64,000 bases of DNA from Thuidium tamariscinum (GCA_947034885.2 OX344749.2:32421182-32485181), one strand, 5' to 3'. Numbered from the stretch's first letter, positions 25,614-37,936 are shown. Notes: a model not told the origin generated them from the sequence alone. Program-made: numbers and translations.

Positions 25614-26856
25614 ACGGGTTCACCCCATCAGCTGCCAATGCTAAGTGAACATTTTTTGGATCATTTCTAAAAGTGAGATCCACATTTTCGTGAAAATACT
25701 TCCATGCCTTCGAATCACATGGGTGTCTCACAAGCCTGTCCCCTCCATTTTGGTCACTCCGATTCTCAGCATGCCATACCTTCAACTTTGAAATCGCTGG
25801 ACTTCGAAACATACGTTGAAGCCGCGGTATGATTGGAAAGTATCTAAGAACCTTCAAGGGAAAGCAACGCTGCTTCTCATCTTTGTAACGACGTCCATCG
25901 CACTTGGGACATCTAAGAGCATTCTCGTGTTCACCACGGAAGAACACACATCCTCGCTTGCATGCATGTATGCTATTGTAAGTCAAACCCAACTTTGAAG
26001 TCAAAGTTTTTGCGGCATGGTATGTCTTCGGCAAAGTGTTTTGCTCCGGGAGGATATGCTGGTGAAGGACGCTAAAGAGTTCGTTGGCGCAGTTGTTTCT
26101 CACCCCATGTATAGTGCAAAGATTCATGAGCAGCACGGTGGCAGCTAATTTGCTGGAACGGACACCATCATATAATACTTTCATGGACTCCTTCGAAGTC
26201 GTGGCATCAAAGCAGCCTTCGTCAGGACCTACATCTGCATTCATTTCACCGCATGTTTGGAGATCACCATCTTCGTCATTGCCCTCATCCATCAGGCGCT
26301 TATGAATGGATTCTGCTATTGCAAATGCATTGGCGACCTCCCGCTGTACCCTCTCTACGGCATCTTCTGAGTTGGGCAGATCTTCTATTGCTTGGTCGAC
26401 CATGCCTTGAGTATGTACATCAACATCCACCTCTGTTTCCACGTGCTGTATTGGTGCCCAGAACTGATGTTCCCAGTTGTCATCAGAAGAGTCCTTGTCG
26501 CCTGGTCCTCTCCACGTCCGACAACTAGGATGCCTTCTGTTTTGGATGAGATGGGCTCTCACATTCCGAATTAACCTCTTCCTACGTCCATGACATTTTG
26601 TGCAAGGGCAGTGCATTCTCTCCATATTGCATTGTGTTGCACGTTGATGCTCACGAATCCACAATCGGTCATCACGTAGTCGTTGCCTTTGAATGTCTAA
26701 GAGAGGTAGGTGTGCTGGCATCATGGTCTCTACGTCTGCTCTTCACAAGGACATTTCGGATCGTCATAACTGATTCTTGACTTCTGTGGATCGTTCCACA
26801 AGGACTCCAAATCTTCATATAACGTGAGTGCGATTTGAACAGAATTCCAACATACT

Positions 26857-26921
26857 ACATGATGACTTCAATATAACTTTAATATGACTTCAATATGACT
26901 TAAAAATGACTTCAATAGGGC
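26857..26921. repeat. TGACTTCAATA-type short tandem repeat upstream of TNP2
   Basis: About six copies of an 10-11 base unit (ATGACTTCAAT and variants) lie 130-200 bases upstream of the TNP2 start codon. Such subterminal arrays in CACTA elements are typically binding sites for the TNPA protein. That role here is inferred. Confidence 0.6.
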
Positions 26922-27571
26922 TTACTGCAATGGAGGATGACTTCTATATATCTTAGGAATGACTCCAACGTCATGTGTGACCGCTGAAGCATTGTTGACA
27001 AAGGTAGAAACAATGTTATCCAATTTCTACTGAGTGAAGACTCTACCACCGGAAACCTTTTGACAGAATGCTATTCATTGCATATCTTCTTTGCAGCATA
27101 CACATGCAATTTGTCCATAGTGAAGGCAAGGATAGAAAGTTGTTCGATAATAAGGTCAAAATGTATACTTCTCACATGCACTTGGAAGAAGGAAGGGAAT
27201 ACAAGTTCTCTGTAATCTAATTCTGTATTCCTACATCCCTGCACACAGAAAAATCTTCCTTGAAATTCAGAGAAAGCATCGCTTCGGGTTGACGTGCTAG
27301 CACCTACAAAATCCCTTTGAACTTGCATGGAACTACCGCATGTACTTTGACATGTGCGGTTTCTACATTAGAACCTATAGTGCACTCCAAGTGTGGGGTG
27401 AATGCTCCATCGGACTGAAGCACGCAGCGGGTCTCACATGTCCACAATTCCTGTCATGGTGCTTCCCCCACTTGCCTGAATAATGGACAGGGTCCAAATT
27501 GTTCAAGTTCAACATCGATGAAAACATGTGTGAGGCTGTGTGCAACACCTTCCATTCTTGTGATGTGTATG

Positions 27572-27800
27572 CACTATAAGAAAACCTTGTTTTAGATGAC
27601 GGATTGACATCAAAAGGAACAGATTTTAGGTGACATCCAAGTTGATACCAAAAAAACAAACCCATGTTTTTATGTCAACAATGATGTCCATAGATGTTAT
27701 ATTGGACATCATTGTTGACATAAAAACATGTGTTCGTTTTTTTCAATGTCACCTAAAATCCGTTCCTTTTGACATCAATAAATTGTGGTTTCTTATAGTG
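27572..27800. mobile_element. 229-bp CACTA MITE
   Basis: The termini CACTATAAGAAA and TTTCTTATAGTG are flanked by a 3-bp duplication ATG (27569-27571, 27801-27803). The arms remain complementary over most of the element (for example ACATCAAAAGGAAC and ATTTTAGGTGACAT occur in both arms), so it can fold into a long hairpin. Confidence 0.93.
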
Positions 27801-28061
27801 ATGTAATCACAGGAGTACTACCAGGAAGCATGGACTGAGGACTAGGTACAGCAAACACAGAGTTAATGTGTACCAAGGAAGTTTTCGTTGCAATTTTTCC
27901 TATATTTTGGAGTGAAGGACTTGATAGGCCTGCTTCGTTGTCCAAATCGGCTGTTCCAATTCTTTTTCTCTTCTCTAAACACAATGGACCGGCCTTCAGA
28001 ACTTCCCTCTTCAGCATAATTGGCACTATACAACACGAGCTCCACGGGTGACTTCTTCCAC

Positions 28062-28394
28062 TACTATAACAAAACATGGTCGAAAAAAACTGTAGTCAAA
28101 ATTGAGTGTGGTTTTTTTTGCCACGTTTTTGTGCATGCGCGCATGGTGGACAGCCAATGTTTTTTGCAATTTCCCACTGAATTTTTTTGAATTTGGAGGC
28201 ATATAATATACCATTGGAAAGGTATTGAAAATATCTTTTCAATGGTATATTACACGCCTCTAGATTCCAAAAATTGCAATGGAAAATTGCAAAAAACATT
28301 GACTGTCCACTACGCGCGCATGCACAAAAACGTGGCAAAAAAAACCGCACTCAATTTTGACTACGGTTTTTTTCGACCATGTTTTGTTATAGTG
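28062..28394. mobile_element. 333-bp CACTA MITE, copy A
   Basis: It has long inverted arms ending ACTATAACAAAACATGG and CCATGTTTTGTTATAGT, with a 3-bp duplication CAC (28059-28061, 28395-28397). The first base of the left end has changed from C to T. The same length as the copy at 31547, which lies in the opposite internal orientation. Confidence 0.9.
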
Positions 28395-29330
28395 CACGAA
28401 TCCACAATCAATTTTGGAGAAGTATTATTACTTAGAAGCACAGACTTCCCAATGCCTCAAAATTGGTGCCTAAACTTGTATCCTTAGTATAGTCTTGAAA
28501 CAAAGGTTAAGGATCTCTTTCACCAACACCACATTGCAAGCACTAACAGTTGCAAGTGTGTTTCACTGACATTTCTACTGAAGCTTCAAATGTGACTTCA
28601 ATGTGACTTCCAAAGGAGTCACTAGTACATCGCGCACCAGACTTATGACTATAAAATGACTGTCACATGAAGCCGAAGGACAGATTGTCCATGTATAGGA
28701 AGATGGACTTACCCATAGGGCTCTGCCTTTCCAAGTTGTGTCTTCTTGTACGCCTAATACTCTGCCATGCTCCACATATGGGGTTCAGTTTGGAACACGC
28801 TTTCATTCCATAGGCTGAAACTGCTATTGTCTAAGCATTTCACGTTATTGTATGCATGATCATCTCAAATTAGCATATTCTACTCATGCATGGTTGCTCT
28901 ATTACGCATTTAGGGAGAATACCTATGACACGCCTTCAACCTTCCATGATTATTCTCTGTAGTTAACTTAGTGTGTATGAGACCTCCGCATATGAATCCA
29001 GGTAACAGAGTTTCAACGCTTTTAGAATAAGCCTACACTCTGCTTGCAACATGTTGTTCTTGCTATGGTCCGGTCTGTGAATTGGTTTATAAGTTCCTGT
29101 CCCAATTGTAATCAACTCGGAATAAGGTTCACAATCATTGGAGGACTGGGCATAAATTACAATGGAGAGCATTGGATGATGCACCCACAGGAGTAGGAGC
29201 ACTTGCATCTACTACACACAAACTCAGTACGCAAGATTTCTGAAAGTCACTTGCGAGTAACAAAACTCTTATCATGACAGCCAAATGACTACATAAAGTT
29301 ATGTTAGAGTGGAGGACTGCGCTCAATGAC
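28395..29330. other. No gene; TGACTTC word cluster
   Basis: No coding sequence supported. Around 28574-28665 there is a cluster of GTGACTTCAATGTGACTTC-like words and AGTCAC inverses, similar to those upstream of TNP2. Confidence 0.4.
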
Positions 29331-29667
29331 CAGGGTTGTCTATCCAGATGTGACATGGGCATTTTACGTCATGATGTCACGTCACGTCCGTCATGACGCG
29401 TCATGGATCCTGACATCCCTAACCCTAACCCTAAAATTTCAGAAAATTTTGAACTTTAGTTTCATTTTTTCTTACAAATATTAATGGAATATCAATTGTA
29501 CTACCCCTATTGAACATATCAGTCCAATGTACAACCTTCTATGTAAAGAGTTTTGCAAAATTCCTTCAAATTTTTAAAATATTCCATCATGACGTCGTTC
29601 ATGTAAAACGTCACGTCACATCCTGACGTCACGTCCGTCCAGACATGACGTGACACGAACAACCCTG
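29331..29667. mobile_element. 337-bp hAT-type MITE, copy 2
   Basis: By eye identical over its full length to 4168-4504 and in the same orientation, with its own perfect 8-bp duplication TCAATGAC (29323-29330, 29668-29675). Two copies with different duplications and no visible divergence mean very recent movement. Confidence 0.95.
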
Positions 29668-29675
29668 TCAATGAC

Positions 29676-31546
29676 TTCATTGTGACTGATGGCTGACTTT
29701 TTTTTGGAAACCACAACTCCAGCTATACGTCAAGTCATGGGTATTCAAAACTACAGGTCTGCCGGCGAGCGTACCATGTACATTAAACTCCATGAAGACA
29801 GCTGGGACTCCATGTACCAATCATCATTGTTAGAAAATGATTGTAAAAGAGTAAGAGTAAAGGAATATAGCGGAGATGAGCACTCTGTTGTTGGACTCGT
29901 CCAAGTTTGCTCTGAAGGGTCACCCCAGTTGCGCCGCCAAAATTTGGACTTTATGATCGACTGTCAACGACATTCTGAAACATAATGACCATTCCCTTAG
30001 CCAACGTAAATGAAAGCTACATTTCAGGCACTTACTAGTCTTTAGCATTTCTCAAAACCTTCGCGTTAGATCGGAATTCACACTTGTTGGAGTACTTGCT
30101 TCCTGACTTGCTGTCGCATCATAGTAGAGTAACTCCAGTTCATTCTTGTAGGAACGTCTCCGATCGATAGTCTGTGCCTGGACCCCTATGTTCCTAATTC
30201 AGTGCATGCTTTCAGAGGAACTACAGTCTAACGTGATGGAGGCGCTGCCCCCAAGCCCGCCCCATCCGAAGACTGCCTATCATTAGAAAAAAATTGAACC
30301 CTCAAAGAAGCCTTGAGTTTTCTTACTAATTTTTAAACTAATTGAATGGATACAAAAGTGGCCACATCCTCATTAGTACCACCACTTGGCATGTGCTCCA
30401 TTCTTCATGATAGAACCATCATGAGATTTGTAAAATCTTAAAGATGAAGTAAGTAATGGTGACAATTTTTTGAATTTATCATGCAATTCTTGGTTAAATT
30501 AGTGAGTTGAGAAGGCACTTTCCACCTAAAAGCATGAGATCATGGAGATGGATTGGATAATGATGATGAATTTTTGAATTCATCATGCAATTCTTGGCCC
30601 AATTAGTGAGTTGAGAAGGCTCTTTCCACACAAAGTTTTGCATTGCAAAGAGGCCTCTTTTGGGGTTCAATTTTTTCCTAATGGAACTCTTCCGCGACCA
30701 AAAGAAGGCGGAGATGTTGAAGGCCTTGGAACCCATTCTTCGTGCAAGACAAGAGTTGTGAGTTGCAGGCCACCAAGTCTTAGCAATTGTCCAATTCCAA
30801 CCTGTTGTATCATGCATGGAGCTTCCCTCCGTGGTCTACGATACCGGATTTTGTCTCCTGCTCGTACGCAAACAATGTTGTTGTCTTCTACGAAGTGGAG
30901 ACCGTCGGGCCTTCGTACCCCAGTCCATGTCTTCATGATTTGACTAATTTGATCAGGAGGTGCAACAGTCCTGGCGACCTAGGGTTCTGTACTGTGCACG
31001 CATTAATTCTGCTGCCGTCTTCTGTCTCAGGTTTCACGAAGTTGTAGAGGAGTTGGCGACCCGTCACGTTTGCAAAGTCATGACTCCATTGTCACTCTTG
31101 TGAAGTTGTAGTGAAGTCATTTTTGAGTCGTGCGTACTTAGCCGCCAATTTAGTTTTTAACATTGCCGGTCCACGTGGTACCCACTGTTGATGGGTGTGC
31201 ACTTGCAGGAGCAGCCATCCTGCAACTCCCCAACAAACCCTAATGGACCAATCCGGCAGTGGGTTTCATTTTTAGCGCGATTCTTCATGGCTGGCGCTTG
31301 TCCGCAACGTTGGTCATTTCGTTTCGTGGCGCCTGCGCGCACTTGATCAAATGTATACATTCATTATAGTGTTGCGCGCTGCAGGGACAAGGACGAAGTA
31401 GGAAAGAAGCCACCCCGTGCTCCAATTGCTGAGAGGAAAAAATATTTGTTTAGGCGGACCCTTCCCCCGCGGCGAGGCCTTCGAGGACGCGGAGTGAAGA
31501 AGCCTCCACGCACACGCACGAGTGGACGCACAGAAGGAGATAAGGA
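29676..31546. other. No confident gene; short duplication
   Basis: Upstream region of the TNPA-like gene. A unit of about 58 bases (TCATGCAATTCTTGG followed by TTAGTGAGTTGAGAAGG) occurs at about 30478-30527 and again about 107 bases downstream. A 98-codon frame at 29689-29985 is not strongly coding. TGACT-type words recur near 31075-31130. Confidence 0.35.
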
Positions 31547-31879
31547 CACTATAACAAAACATGGTCGAAAAAAACCGTAGTCAAAATTGAGTGCGGTTTT
31601 TTTTGCCACGTTTTTGTGCATGCGCGCGTAGTGGATAGCCAGTGTTTTTTGCAATTTCCCACTGCAATTTTCGGAATCTAGAGGCATATAATATACCATT
31701 GAAAAGATATTTTCAATACCTTTCCATTGGTATATTATATGCTTCAAAATTCAAAGAATTGCAGTGGTAAATTGCAAAAAACATTGGCTGTCCACTACGC
31801 GCGCATGCACAAAAACGTGGCAAAAAAAATCGCACTCAATTTTGACTACAGTTTTTTTCGACCATGTTTTGTTATAGTG
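31547..31879. mobile_element. 333-bp CACTA MITE, copy B
   Basis: Termini CACTATAACAAAACATGG and CCATGTTTTGTTATAGTG, with a 3-bp duplication GGA (31544-31546, 31880-31882). Nearly perfect long inverted arms. It ends only 13 bases before the ATG of the TNPA-like gene at 31893, so it has landed in that gene's leader or core promoter. Confidence 0.95.
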
Positions 31880-31892
31880 GGAGTTCAGCGAA

Positions 31893-34800
31893 ATGGCAAG
31901 CGAAAGCAAGTCCTCCTCCAAGACAACAAAGTCCAATGAAGAGGCCATTGCTCAAGGTATGATGCATCTTGCAATAGCTTGTGACCATATTGAGCAGCAA
32001 TCTCTCGAGGGCGTGGAGGGCACAGGTAAATTCCGTGACGTTCATGGTATGTTCCGCAATTAGGGTTCTAAGCACGAAATTGGGTGTGCGTTGTAAGCAT
32101 GGCAGCCAGTGGCTGCTGAGGCACCTCCGTTTTTGTAGTTAGTGACGTGAATTTCAGATAGAGATTCCTTCAATTATGTGCTTGGTTGTCCATCCAAGCC
32201 TTCCGAGACCCACCTTTTTGTACGTGACATTTGTGTCACAAATCTGACACTTGCGGTGGATTCCACTTTCATTGTGCAAACGTTGTGGAGTCACGAGAAG
32301 ACTCCAGTGACGAAGACATGGAGGAAAACGAGCCTCTGTTGGATCGTAGGCTTAAGCGTCGGAAGGTTGCTGGCAGCTCAAAATCGCCGGCGAAGGTGGC
32401 CAAGCTCGCTGACGTAGGTGCTGTACCTCGTGCGCCACCGTATGCACCTGGATGGACTTGGCAACCAGCGCAGTAGATGCCAGAAAAACCCTCGCAACTA
32501 CCACCGGCTTGGAGCGGACCTCAACCTCCCCCGTTTGGTGCACCATGGCCGGAGACTGTTGTAGTGCCTTCACAAGACAGTGAGGACAGGGCCTCCCGGT
32601 GCCAGAGACGACATGTGTATGAAGTAGGGAGTCGCGATCGTGGAACCGAAGGCAAGAAACCAAATTACATTACAATCTGCGACGGTAGTGAAGTGGATCT
32701 AGCATGTAGAGGGGAAAATGCTTGGGATGAGGCAATTCGGGATTATACTCCCCGCATCTTGGATATGTCGTGTACTAGTTGGTCGAAGCAGGACCTGTTC
32801 GCTGTTCGCAAACTCAGGGACGCTCTAGACCAAGAGTTTGAGTACAGAGGGCAACCCCTTAGCATGGTTGCCTTCAAGACCGGCATCATCAAATTCATGA
32901 AGTCAGAGCGCTTTTGTTTGAAGGTGAAGTGGCTGGCAGGAATGGTTGATTGCCCGGACTATATAAATGGGACATAGTGGGGGAGACTGAAGGATTATTG
33001 GGAGACACCTACCCAACATTTGAAGGCGTTGAAAATGAAGACCGCCAAGCAAAGTGTGAAGGCATCCCCTGCAATAGGAAGGAAAGGGAAAACCGGCAAG
33101 GAGGCAACCTTTGTAATTGACTGTACTTGCTCCCTTTTGTTTTTGTCTTGTCTTGTTGTTTTGCCTTTCTTTTTTGGATGCAAGTCTCATAGAGTGCGTG
33201 GGCTTGCAGCGGCCTAGTGCGTACCACTTCTAATTTACTTCACGTGGGCTTGACTGGCGCAGAGAGAATCTCGGAAGACAACTCCAAGGATCAATGACAT
33301 TGCCGATGGATTGAACCGAACTCACACTTCTGTGGGGACAATAGTGAGTCTACTTCCCTATGCACGCTGTAGAGGTCGAACTTTGGCAATACAAAATTCA
33401 GAGCAATTGTACTTGTGTTCTAAGTTTTGAAGAAGCACTACATGTCTGAGGAATGAATTTTATGTCACCGGTGTGCGACACTGCAATGATCATGCTTAAA
33501 CGGTCAACTTGTATTTTGCGAGCAAGTCACTCTGCAGTCACACATGCTTCTAGTGAGTGCCCGCGCAGTCATGTTGGGAAAGTACATGACTACAACATGA
33601 CAGAACTGATGGCCATGCTTTTGTCTTGTATATCATTGGAACCGCTGAATGACAGTCCCAGTGTTTGACCTCCTAATTTCTCTGTGCAGGTTTTTGAACT
33701 CTCTCATTTTCAAAGAACATGATTACATGGAAAACCGATTTTGTGTGCATGACGATGAATTGCTCTATAGTAGGCATTGTCGAATGTTTGTCTTTAGTGT
33801 GTACGTGTGGTGTCAATATTGGCTTGTCGCACTTTAGCATTAGTGTTTGGGCATAGGAGGAAAGCATCTTTCCTTACTATTCCGTATAAGTGAATGTGTG
33901 ACTGTAACGGTAGTTAATGCCGATCTTGTGAAGTTTAGGAGTCGTATTGAAGTCACTTCTGAATAGCGTGGTCATTGTTCAATTGCTGTGTAGTCATGTC
34001 GAAGTCGTATTTCTATATTAAAGTCACTGGCCAGTCAAGTTACCGTTTGGATGACTCAAAGATGACTCTAGAGGAAGTTCTCGTTTAGTAGCACACATGT
34101 ATGACTAATCCTTTTAATTTGTCATTGGCGGTCCATAGTCTGTTGACGCAGGTGATGGGACCTTGAAACTAGCGGTAGACTCTTTGAAGCGGGAGGTGGA
34201 CGAAAAATTCTCGCAAATTGTTGTAACGGCCACAGTGTAAGCGTCTGCAATTAACGACTTGAAGCTCATGTTTGCGGAATACATGGGAAGGTCGAAGAGG
34301 AGTGCTTCAGGTAGCCTGTCCCTCAATGAATCCCCTCTGGAGAATGAGGCTTTGCAAAGGCCACTCTGCCAGGTTCCCGAAAGCAGACAGGTTGTAAAAA
34401 AGATGGTGGAGAAGCGTGCAAACAAGCACAGAGAGAAGAAAACAAGTGCTGACGTAGGGGACCAATTGGTTGCAAGGGAAGCAGTGACTTTGTCTAATGA
34501 CGATGAGCTCCCTCCCATGGATAAACGACAGCCCCCATCACCACGCTGGAAGAGAGCCGACCATCCAGCATCTCCTCTTCCGTTGCCCTCGGAGGTCATT
34601 GCTGCTGAAACACAGCATGTGCCTGAAATTGTAGAACCCGCTTCCCCCAACCCCTACCTTACATCACTTGCTAAAACAACAAGTCCTTCTCAGGCAACCC
34701 GTGCCGAAGATTTAAGGCCTGCACACTTGATTGTTGACTTAGAAGCTCCTGTCGACGTGGAAGCTCCTGTCGTGGATGCTCTTGTCGACGTGGATGCTCC

Positions 34801-36656
34801 GGAGATAGGAGAGGCAGTCGGTGTCACATTAGAAGTTCACGGGGCGGAAGGAGAAGCCACCATTGCAGTTGACGTCGGTGCGGCCCAGTCCTCCAAGGAG
34901 CGCACACTTGAATGCGTCGATGTGGAGGTCAGTCCCGATGAAGGAGGCGAGGGAGGTTTGCAGTACTGCACCTAATGTTGCAGCAACGCAGTCAAGGAAG
35001 GCTAAGAAAGCTCCCAAGTCTCCCTCTAAGGTTTGTGTCTCCCAGCACTCAAGTCTACGTGCGTCCGTTTCCGGGGTCCCTTTTCTTACCTTATAGGGGC
35101 TTGTGACTAGTAGGATGGGTGGCAGTACGGCACATGGTGAAAAGCTTATCATTTTCAATGTTCAGGGAACCCTTCTAGATTGTAGTCTACTTTCAACTCC
35201 AAACTTAAATTGTAGCATCTGTCCGAGCTTGAAGACAAAGTCCCGTAGAGTAGTTTTCCGTCCGTGGTTGAAGCACTTTTTGGAACGTTGCTTCTTGCAC
35301 TTTAAAGTTGCATTTTGAGGTAGTAGGGCTGCTCCGTACATGCAGGATGTAGTTCCTGAAATGTTGGCCGGATTTTATTCTTGTGCGTGCGATAAAGATC
35401 CCCTCTTTTGTTGATCCTGTGCCTCTGCTGAGGGAAGTGGAGCGGAGCCTGATAACGGAAATTCGGGGCAAAAAAATTTATCCACAATGTATTCACGATA
35501 CCCTCAATTCACTTCTCAAAACACATTCATTGTAGACAATAAGATCTCTAGGGTCATTGCCAATGCATAGGAGAACGTCCTCATCACCCCTCTTTTCTAT
35601 GTCAAGTGGTTGTGTACCTTGGCTGACGACAGGGAATATTTGAAATCATACCTGTGGCTTGTATTGGAAGCTTTCTGGAGATGCCCTGACGTGACCACCT
35701 TCCGAGCAAAGTACCCGCAAGTGGTGAACGAGTCCAAAACTGAGTGGCTCCTGAACCGCATGCATAGAACTGGATACAATTTCATGGACATGGTGGGAGG
35801 TGAGGTGGCAAGCAGTCCAACTGGTTTGAACAACCCTGCGCCCTTCACCTTCATTTCTTTATGATCGCTAAATTCTGCTCATTGTCTACGGCTCTACGCA
35901 AGGAAGGACAGTGAAGTAGAACACAAGATCAAAGTCAGCCTCTGCCGCGGAGAAGAAACGTGATGGTGCTTCGCCAAAGGTGTGTTTGGTACACTCACTT
36001 GCCTTTGTGTGATGCGTGGTTGACGTTCAGTCGCGTTGTTGTCGTGTATAAGTTGCTCGGAACTCACGTTGCAGTCATGACTACTTTTGAAGTCACAATG
36101 TAGTGTCACAGAAGTCGTGAACTCTATCCATGACTGCCTCATGACTTCATTACTCTGGAATGTGGGTTGGAACCGAAAGGGCGTAATATCTGTATTCGAT
36201 TTTCCTCCGTGCATTACTGTAGCAATTTTCATTGTTGATTCTTGTATTTTGCATTCTTAATTGTTCATTGACCCTCTTGAGGCTACAATCACCGAGCTTT
36301 GATCTGATTGTAGTGCGTGGCGACAATATTTAGGCCAGAAAATGCTTTCTCAAAACTGCATTGTGTCTTGAAAAACCCAGGGTTTCAACGTCGGGGACGA
36401 AGTGTTCCTAATGAACCCACAAGCTGTTTGCCAAAAGGTGGCCCATGGAACGGTTAGCGGCATTCTCGGTTCTCACAAGTATCATGGTCGCGACATTCCG
36501 CCATCTTGGTTGAAGGTAGACATCCATGAAGCTCTTCAAGTAAGGGTTCAACTCATATTTCTGAATGCAGCAGCAAACATGGAGTTTGTAGAGCATACAA
36601 ACGGATCTTCTGCAATTTGGGACCAAAAGTACATAAAGCAAGCTAATGGTACTTGA
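31893..36656 (+). pseudogene. TNPA-like gene of a CACTA element (Ptta/En/Spm plus TNP1-type domains)
   Basis: Exon 1 (31893-31956, MASESKSSSKTTKSNEEA, donor CAAG/GTATGA) is followed by a basic, NLS-like stretch (LDRRLKRRKVAGSSKSP) and by the plant transposase Ptta/En/Spm domain (AWDEAIRDYTPRILD, KTGIIKFMKSERF, then WGRLKDYWETPTQHLKAL). Further exons are at about 33262-33341, 34141-34975 (repeated EAPVDVEAPV/DVDAP), about 35493-35862 and 36382-36656. The last has a TNP1/En/Spm-type module (VGDEVFLMNPQ, AHGTVSGILGS). In-frame stops are TAG 32474-32476, 32975-32977 and 35568-35570 and TAA 34238-34240, plus a probable frameshift near 34950. Several exon limits are approximate. Family role: binding subterminal repeats. 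It is divergent from the TNP2 gene, separated by MITEs. Confidence 0.7.
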
Positions 36657-36969
36657 TTTAGATTATCCTTCTTTTTGGCTGAGGTACCTTCTACATTTTT
36701 TTTCTCCTAGGTACTGTGCTTGAGAACAAGGTTCTAGATGCCATATATATTGTGGTTGCAGTTCGTAAAACGCTGCAATTCTTGTGATAAAAGCAAAACT
36801 TTGTTTCTAACCCCATACTTGTGAGTATCTAATGTTGGTGTCAATAGAAGAGGGCTCATCTTCATTTATGAGTATTCACCCCTTTAGCAGCATTGTTGTT
36901 CTTATTGTTGTCGTTGTCAAACCATAAGTACATTTCTAGCATTTATGTCATGTATTGTCCTACAACCTT

Positions 36970-37430
36970 TTTGAATGACTAAAGATGACTTCTACGTGAC
37001 TATAGCACTACTAGAGGAATCCTGCATGAGTCACTGTGACACACTGACACTACTCCACAGTGACTAAAGCACGATTTTTACGGAACCCTAAGACCCATCT
37101 GACATTCTTCCACATCACATTAAACCGCGACTGCATAATGACAGCCACATGACTCCATTGAGGAGGTCCACGTCAGATTTAGGAGGTGTCAATCTCAACT
37201 TCGATGCAACTGGAATATCACTACGTGAGTGAGGTCCACATCAGATTTTAGAGGGGTAAAACGCAACTGCCATATGACTGCAATGCAACTACATGTAGAA
37301 TGTCCACGTCAGATCTTAGAGGGGTGACACACAACTCTAGCGTGACTGCAATGCAACTCCGTTCAGAAAGTCCACGTCAAATTAAAAGGGGTAAAACGCG
37401 ACTGCAAAATGACTTCAACGCGACTCCTAC
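36970..37430. repeat. CACTA subterminal repeats, about 69-bp period
   Basis: Four units beginning GTCCACRTCAGATTT or a close variant start near 37170, 37232, 37301 and 37370. They contain GGGGTAAAACGCRACTGC and TGACTGCAATGCAACT words. A fifth unit start (GTCCACGTCAAATTT) reappears at about 37947, beyond the hAT MITE that split the array. This fits the subterminal region of the CACTA element ending at 38246. Confidence 0.7.
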
Positions 37431-37434
37431 TGGG

Positions 37435-37936
37435 CAGGGTTGCTTCCGTCACGTCACGTCCGCCCGTCAGGATGTCCGTCCATCTGCCTGACGGGAAGCC
37501 AAGCGTCCGTCAAGATGAAATCAATGACAAAATCGACAACGGAGGATGAAAAAGCGTCGATGACGCGATTGGAGGACAGTCCTGCCGGGGACGCCTTGGA
37601 GGGACATGCCCAGGCCGTCCAAGCAACGTGCTTAGGCCGTCCAAGTAATGTGCCGAGGCCATTGAAGCAATGGCTAGGTCATCCAAGCAATGGCCATGCC
37701 ATCCAAGCAATGTGCCCAGGCCGTCCAAGTGACGGCTAGGCCGTCCAAGCAACATGGACAACCCGCGGACTCACTGGCCGTCCAATCGACGGAATGGATG
37801 TTCATGCGCAGTCAACAAAATTCATCCACGCTGTCAGCATTCGAGACAAGCTCCGACGTGTCATGACGCGTCATGACAGACACGTCATGACATCCGGACA
37901 GGAAAAGCCCACGTCATGTCCGGATAGATAACCCTG
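37435..37936. mobile_element. 502-bp hAT-type MITE
   Basis: Ends CAGGGTTGC and ATAACCCTG, with an 8-bp duplication CTACTGGG (37427-37434) and CTATTGGG (37937-37944), one transition apart. It shares ACGTCATG/CATGACGT-rich arms with the 337-bp family. Its centre (about 37610-37765) is a tandem array of roughly 21-27-base units around GGCCGTCCAAGCAA. Confidence 0.85.

Larger units (their letters stand above)
18030..26724 (-). pseudogene. CACTA (En/Spm) TNP2 transposase interrupted by three insertions
   Basis: The gene reads leftwards from ATG 26724. It has an N-terminal transposase-associated zinc region (MHCPCTKCHGRRKRL), then the TNP2 domain (LPKTYHAAKTL, GLTYNSIHACKRGC, LRCPKCDGRRYKD, NDPKNVHLALAADGVNP), then WSSWSTWPLLLLNYNLPPWL and WTIHDFPGYGT. 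Exon 1 ends at 24262 (ATG/GTGAGC). Exon 2 starts at 23508 and holds YTLDGMHCEMNLAKN and DUF4218 (PPSTFDIMTHLLCHLAKEL, RRVWDEDKE). Insertions at 24901-25613, 22501-23131 and 18060-22024 split it. Removing the first and last restores VNPFKQNW and RDVAHQYVF. In-frame TAGs lie at 24448-24450 and 24358-24360, and another stop follows soon after 18059. The DUF4216 exons are missing, so it is a dead copy. Confidence 0.9.

Noticed and set aside
25606-25616. Transposase frame ending with LS and a stop at 25606
   Set aside because: The last residues come from the inserted solo-LTR-like element; the genuine sequence jumps to 24896.
28026-28487. Frames inside and across the 333-bp MITE on both strands
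   Set aside because: They are translations of the inverted arms; the same peptides appear in the MITE at 31547.
30494-30943. Overlapping plus and minus frames of about 90-110 codons
   Set aside because: Neither shows a recognisable domain; the region contains a short duplication and no splice or promoter support.
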